NCBI GenBank assembly: GCA_000310025.1
Contig: FN649750.1
Coordinates: 1,622,105-1,654,930, forward strand
Origin: Ectocarpus siliculosus
Taxonomy: Eukaryota; Sar; Phaeophyceae; Ectocarpales; Ectocarpaceae
Direction of reading: 5' to 3'
DNA: 32,826 nt
Shown: positions 30,621 to 32,826 of the stretch, in pieces
Numbering within the stretch: the first letter of the stretch is position 1
Layout of the letters: every line of letters begins with the position of its first letter
The notes under the pieces: model-generated
The model's database searches: none
Told to the model about the DNA's origin: nothing
What the model saw: only the letters and a program-made list of their open reading frames with translations
Position numbers and translations under genes: made by a program

Positions 30621-32156
30621 CTACAGAAGCTCCGGCAAATTCATCAGCTTTTTCCGGTGGTACTGCAGGTTGCTCTTGCTAAGAGCCTTGGTGAGCATGT
30701 CTGCATGTTGCTCCGACGTCGACACAAACTTGATCGAGACGTCACCCGACCTAAACAATCCACGAATGAAGTGGTACCGCACGTCGATGTGCTTGCTACG
30801 CGCTGAGCTAAGGGGGTTCTGCACCAAAGCCATGGCCCCCTGATTGTCCTCAAGGACCTGAATGCTACCGCCGCTGGTCTCTGGGGCAATAAACGAAAGC
30901 ACTGAACGCACAAACAAAGCTTCTTTCACACCCTCTCCGGCAGCAATGTACTCTGCCTCCGTAGACGACAAAGATACGATAGCTTGCGTCTTGCTACCGT
31001 GGCTGATGACGGTTCCTCCAACCGTTGTTGCCAGCCCTGACACCGAACGTCTATCCTCAGCGTCGGCGTAGCTAGCGTGCACGTACACCGCCAGCCCCAG
31101 CCCCGATCCCCGTTTATAGGTGAGCCCGAGGTCCCTCGTCTCTTTGAGGTAGGCGAGGATCTTCCGTATCGCCTTCCAGTGCCTCTCGGCAGGGGCGTGG
31201 GCGTGGCGCGCTACCGCACGCACAGCGAACGAGATGTCCGGGCGCGAGAACGTCGACACCCACATCATGCTGCCGATGGCCTCCCTCACCGGCCACTCCC
31301 CTCCACTTTCGTCATCTCGCTTCGGTCCTAGGTCAGCACCAGGGGAAGCAGGGATGGGGGAGGTCGATTGCACATCAAAGCGATTCACGATGCTGTCAAT
31401 GTACGCGGTTTGGGAGATTCTAAGGGTCCCAGCCTCTAGGTCTCTCTCAACGGCACACCCGTCGAACCACACACACTCTCCAAGGTCTTTGGTGGGGAAT
31501 GCCTTGTTGAGGGAAGCGAGCAACTCCTTGCAATCATCATCAGACCCAGCCACCAAAATGTCATCCACATAAATCACGATAATCATCACCACGACATCGT
31601 CTTTCATCTTGTGGAAGACGCACGGGTCCGCCTTGCATTGCTCGAACCCGTTTTCTACAAGCGTGTCGGCAGCGTGGTACCCCCACTGCCTGCCGCTCTG
31701 CTTCAAGCCGTAAATAGCACGCTCAGCCTTCACAACTTTGTGGGATTTTTCCCCGCACCCCGCGGGGAGCCTCAAGAACACATCCTCGTCTAACTTAGCG
31801 TGTGTAAACGCCTGCTTGACATCCCAGTGGTTGAGTTTCAATGATTTCTCATTGGCTACCGCAAGCATCAGTTTAATGGATGCGGATGATGGGCAAGGGG
31901 AGGATGAGTAGAAGTAGTCCACATTCGGAATTTGCGAAAAACCCCTAGCGACCAGACGCGCTTTGAACTTCTCGATTTTCCCCTCCTTGTTCGTCTTCCA
32001 AGTCAAACGCCACTTAGAACTCACAGGTCTACGCCCCTCTGGCGTACCGTCTACGAATGAAAACGTTCCCGTGTCCAAGTGTCCATCGAACTCTTCCCTC
32101 ATGGCCTGTTCCCACCCCTCTCTGTACACAGACTTGGCAACGCCGGCTACGGTCAT
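30621..32156 (-). CDS. Copia reverse transcriptase and RNase H (second element)
   Basis: 511 codons carry the RT region: REGWEQAMREEFDGH, SSKWRLTWKTNKEGK, FKARLVARGFSQ, NHWDVKQAFTHAKLDEDVF, AIYGLKQSGRQW and catalytic VIYVDDILVAGS. RNase H has SLSSTEAEYIAAGEG, LEDNQGAMALVQNP and SKHIDVRYHFIRG. The first RNase H aspartate block reads VYVHASYADAEDRRS, where Copia and Ty1 have Asp in place of His, so RNase H activity is doubtful. The frame joins the upstream linker if one C is added to the run of eight at 32157-32164, making the present ATG an artefact of the break. Confidence 0.85.
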   Translation of the reverse strand: MTVAGVAKSVYREGWEQAMREEFDGHLDTGTFSFVDGTPEGRRPVSSKWRLTWKTNKEGKIEKFKARLVARGFSQIPNVDYFYSSSPCPSSASIKLMLAVANEKSLKLNHWDVKQAFTHAKLDEDVFLRLPAGCGEKSHKVVKAERAIYGLKQSGRQWGYHAADTLVENGFEQCKADPCVFHKMKDDVVVMIIVIYVDDILVAGSDDDCKELLASLNKAFPTKDLGECVWFDGCAVERDLEAGTLRISQTAYIDSIVNRFDVQSTSPIPASPGADLGPKRDDESGGEWPVREAIGSMMWVSTFSRPDISFAVRAVARHAHAPAERHWKAIRKILAYLKETRDLGLTYKRGSGLGLAVYVHASYADAEDRRSVSGLATTVGGTVISHGSKTQAIVSLSSTEAEYIAAGEGVKEALFVRSVLSFIAPETSGGSIQVLEDNQGAMALVQNPLSSARSKHIDVRYHFIRGLFRSGDVSIKFVSTSEQHADMLTKALSKSNLQYHRKKLMNLPELL

Positions 32157-32826
32157 GGGGGGGGATTCACGTCACTCGGACGCTTGCCTATGGGGGATTC
32201 TGTACTCAGCTCGGTCGACGCCAGGGCCCTCACGAAGGCGTCTGGAGAGTTGAGCACGAGGTCCTCCGCTCCCAGCAGGAAGTCCTCTGCCTCTTGGCGC
32301 GCGATGTTGGCCTCCTCCGCGCGCTCGCACAGCAGCGCTTGCACCGCCCTCGCCTCTAGCCCTTCCACCACGTCGACCACACACGCGAGCATCCAGTGGG
32401 TGTACTCCTCCGTGCTGGTGATGGGCAGGGTGGGCAGCCCGGCCGCCGATGCATGGCGGGCGAGCAGACCTTCGGCACTCGTTGACGACTCGTACCTCGT
32501 GTTCCGGCGAGGGTTCTCCCTGAGTCGGCGGCTGGTGAGTTCGGCCGGCTCGCCAAAGCGGGCGAGCCTCCGTTCCTCGGGCCCGCGGAGCGCCGGAATA
32601 TCCGTGTCGCTGTCGCTGTCGCTGCCGCCACCGCTGCTACTGCTGCTGCTGCTGCTGCCGCCGCCACCGCGGCTGCTGCTGCTGCTGCTGCGGCGGCGGC
32701 GGTCGTCCTCGCCGCCGCCCACATCGGCCATCCCGGTCGACGTGGTAGATGGGGCGACGCTCGCGCCCTCCCTGCTCGAGGGGGCGCCATCACCAGCGTC
32801 GCCCGCGCCCGACTCCTGGGGCGCGG
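32157..32826 (-). pseudogene. Copia integrase-RT linker, Ser/Asp/Gly-rich (partial)
   Basis: The minus-strand frame from at least 32731 down to 32153 has Ser and Gly runs from GCT/GCC trinucleotide repeats (32610-32700). An acidic helical stretch with TSTEEYTHWMLACVVDVVEG follows. It leads through SDVNPPP into the RT frame after a one-base break in eight C. A linker of this kind between integrase and RT is usual for Copia. The N-terminal limit is unknown. Confidence 0.6.

Larger units (their letters stand above)
30621..32826 (-). mobile_element. Second Copia element, 3' half, running off the window
   Basis: The RT-RNase H frame and the upstream linker belong to a Copia element unlike the one at 12947-20809. 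It has YVDD rather than HVDD, and a Ser-rich rather than Pro/Thr-rich linker. Gag, protease, integrase and the 5' LTR would lie beyond 32826. Confidence 0.85.

Overview
The window is eukaryotic nuclear DNA. It has spliced GC-rich genes with GT/GC-AG introns, long CAG/GCN homopeptide tracts, LTR and non-LTR retrotransposons, a Helitron-type fragment and wide gene-poor spacers. No bacterial operons, rRNA, tRNA or CRISPR are visible. The mix of Copia elements, a repeat protein with W-P / F-G / F-N repeats and a DOMON membrane protein suggests a stramenopile, most likely a brown alga. That assignment is inference from style and content, not a database match.

Layout. (1) 71-4893 (+): a six-exon gene for a low-complexity, coiled-coil-rich protein of unknown function, open at its 5' end. 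(2) 4894-9199: spacer with a decayed coding fragment (about 7320-7680) and a cluster of palindromes and 18-bp repeats (7716-8369). (3) 9200-11012 (-): three exons of a DOMON-domain, single-pass membrane protein. (4) 12501-about 24815 (-): one 5'-truncated non-LTR retrotransposon (LINE) carrying two younger insertions. These are a 7.86-kb Copia element (12947-20809, 5-bp target duplication CTGTT) and a 1.94-kb short non-autonomous LTR element (21695-23633, target duplication CGTGC). Removing each insertion with one copy of its target duplication rejoins the LINE reading frame exactly. (5) about 24855-25938 (+): a broken gene of about 15 leucine-rich, FNIP-like repeats next to the truncated LINE end. 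(6) 27329-about 28625 (+): N-terminal part of a Helitron Rep-helicase protein. (7) 30621-32826 (-): the 3' half of a second, unrelated Copia element running off the right edge.

The most interesting system is the pair of nested LTR elements. The short element has no enzymes of its own, but it shares with the Copia element the sequence next to the 5' LTR (TCAYACGCTAGCG), the polypurine tract and the LTR edge. This suggests it is a parasite mobilised by that Copia family. Neither element has a standard TGG primer-binding site, and the short element has a non-canonical LTR end (TA...CA). Several breaks in the Copia genes fall in homopolymers although the LTRs are nearly identical, so some may be assembly errors rather than real mutations.
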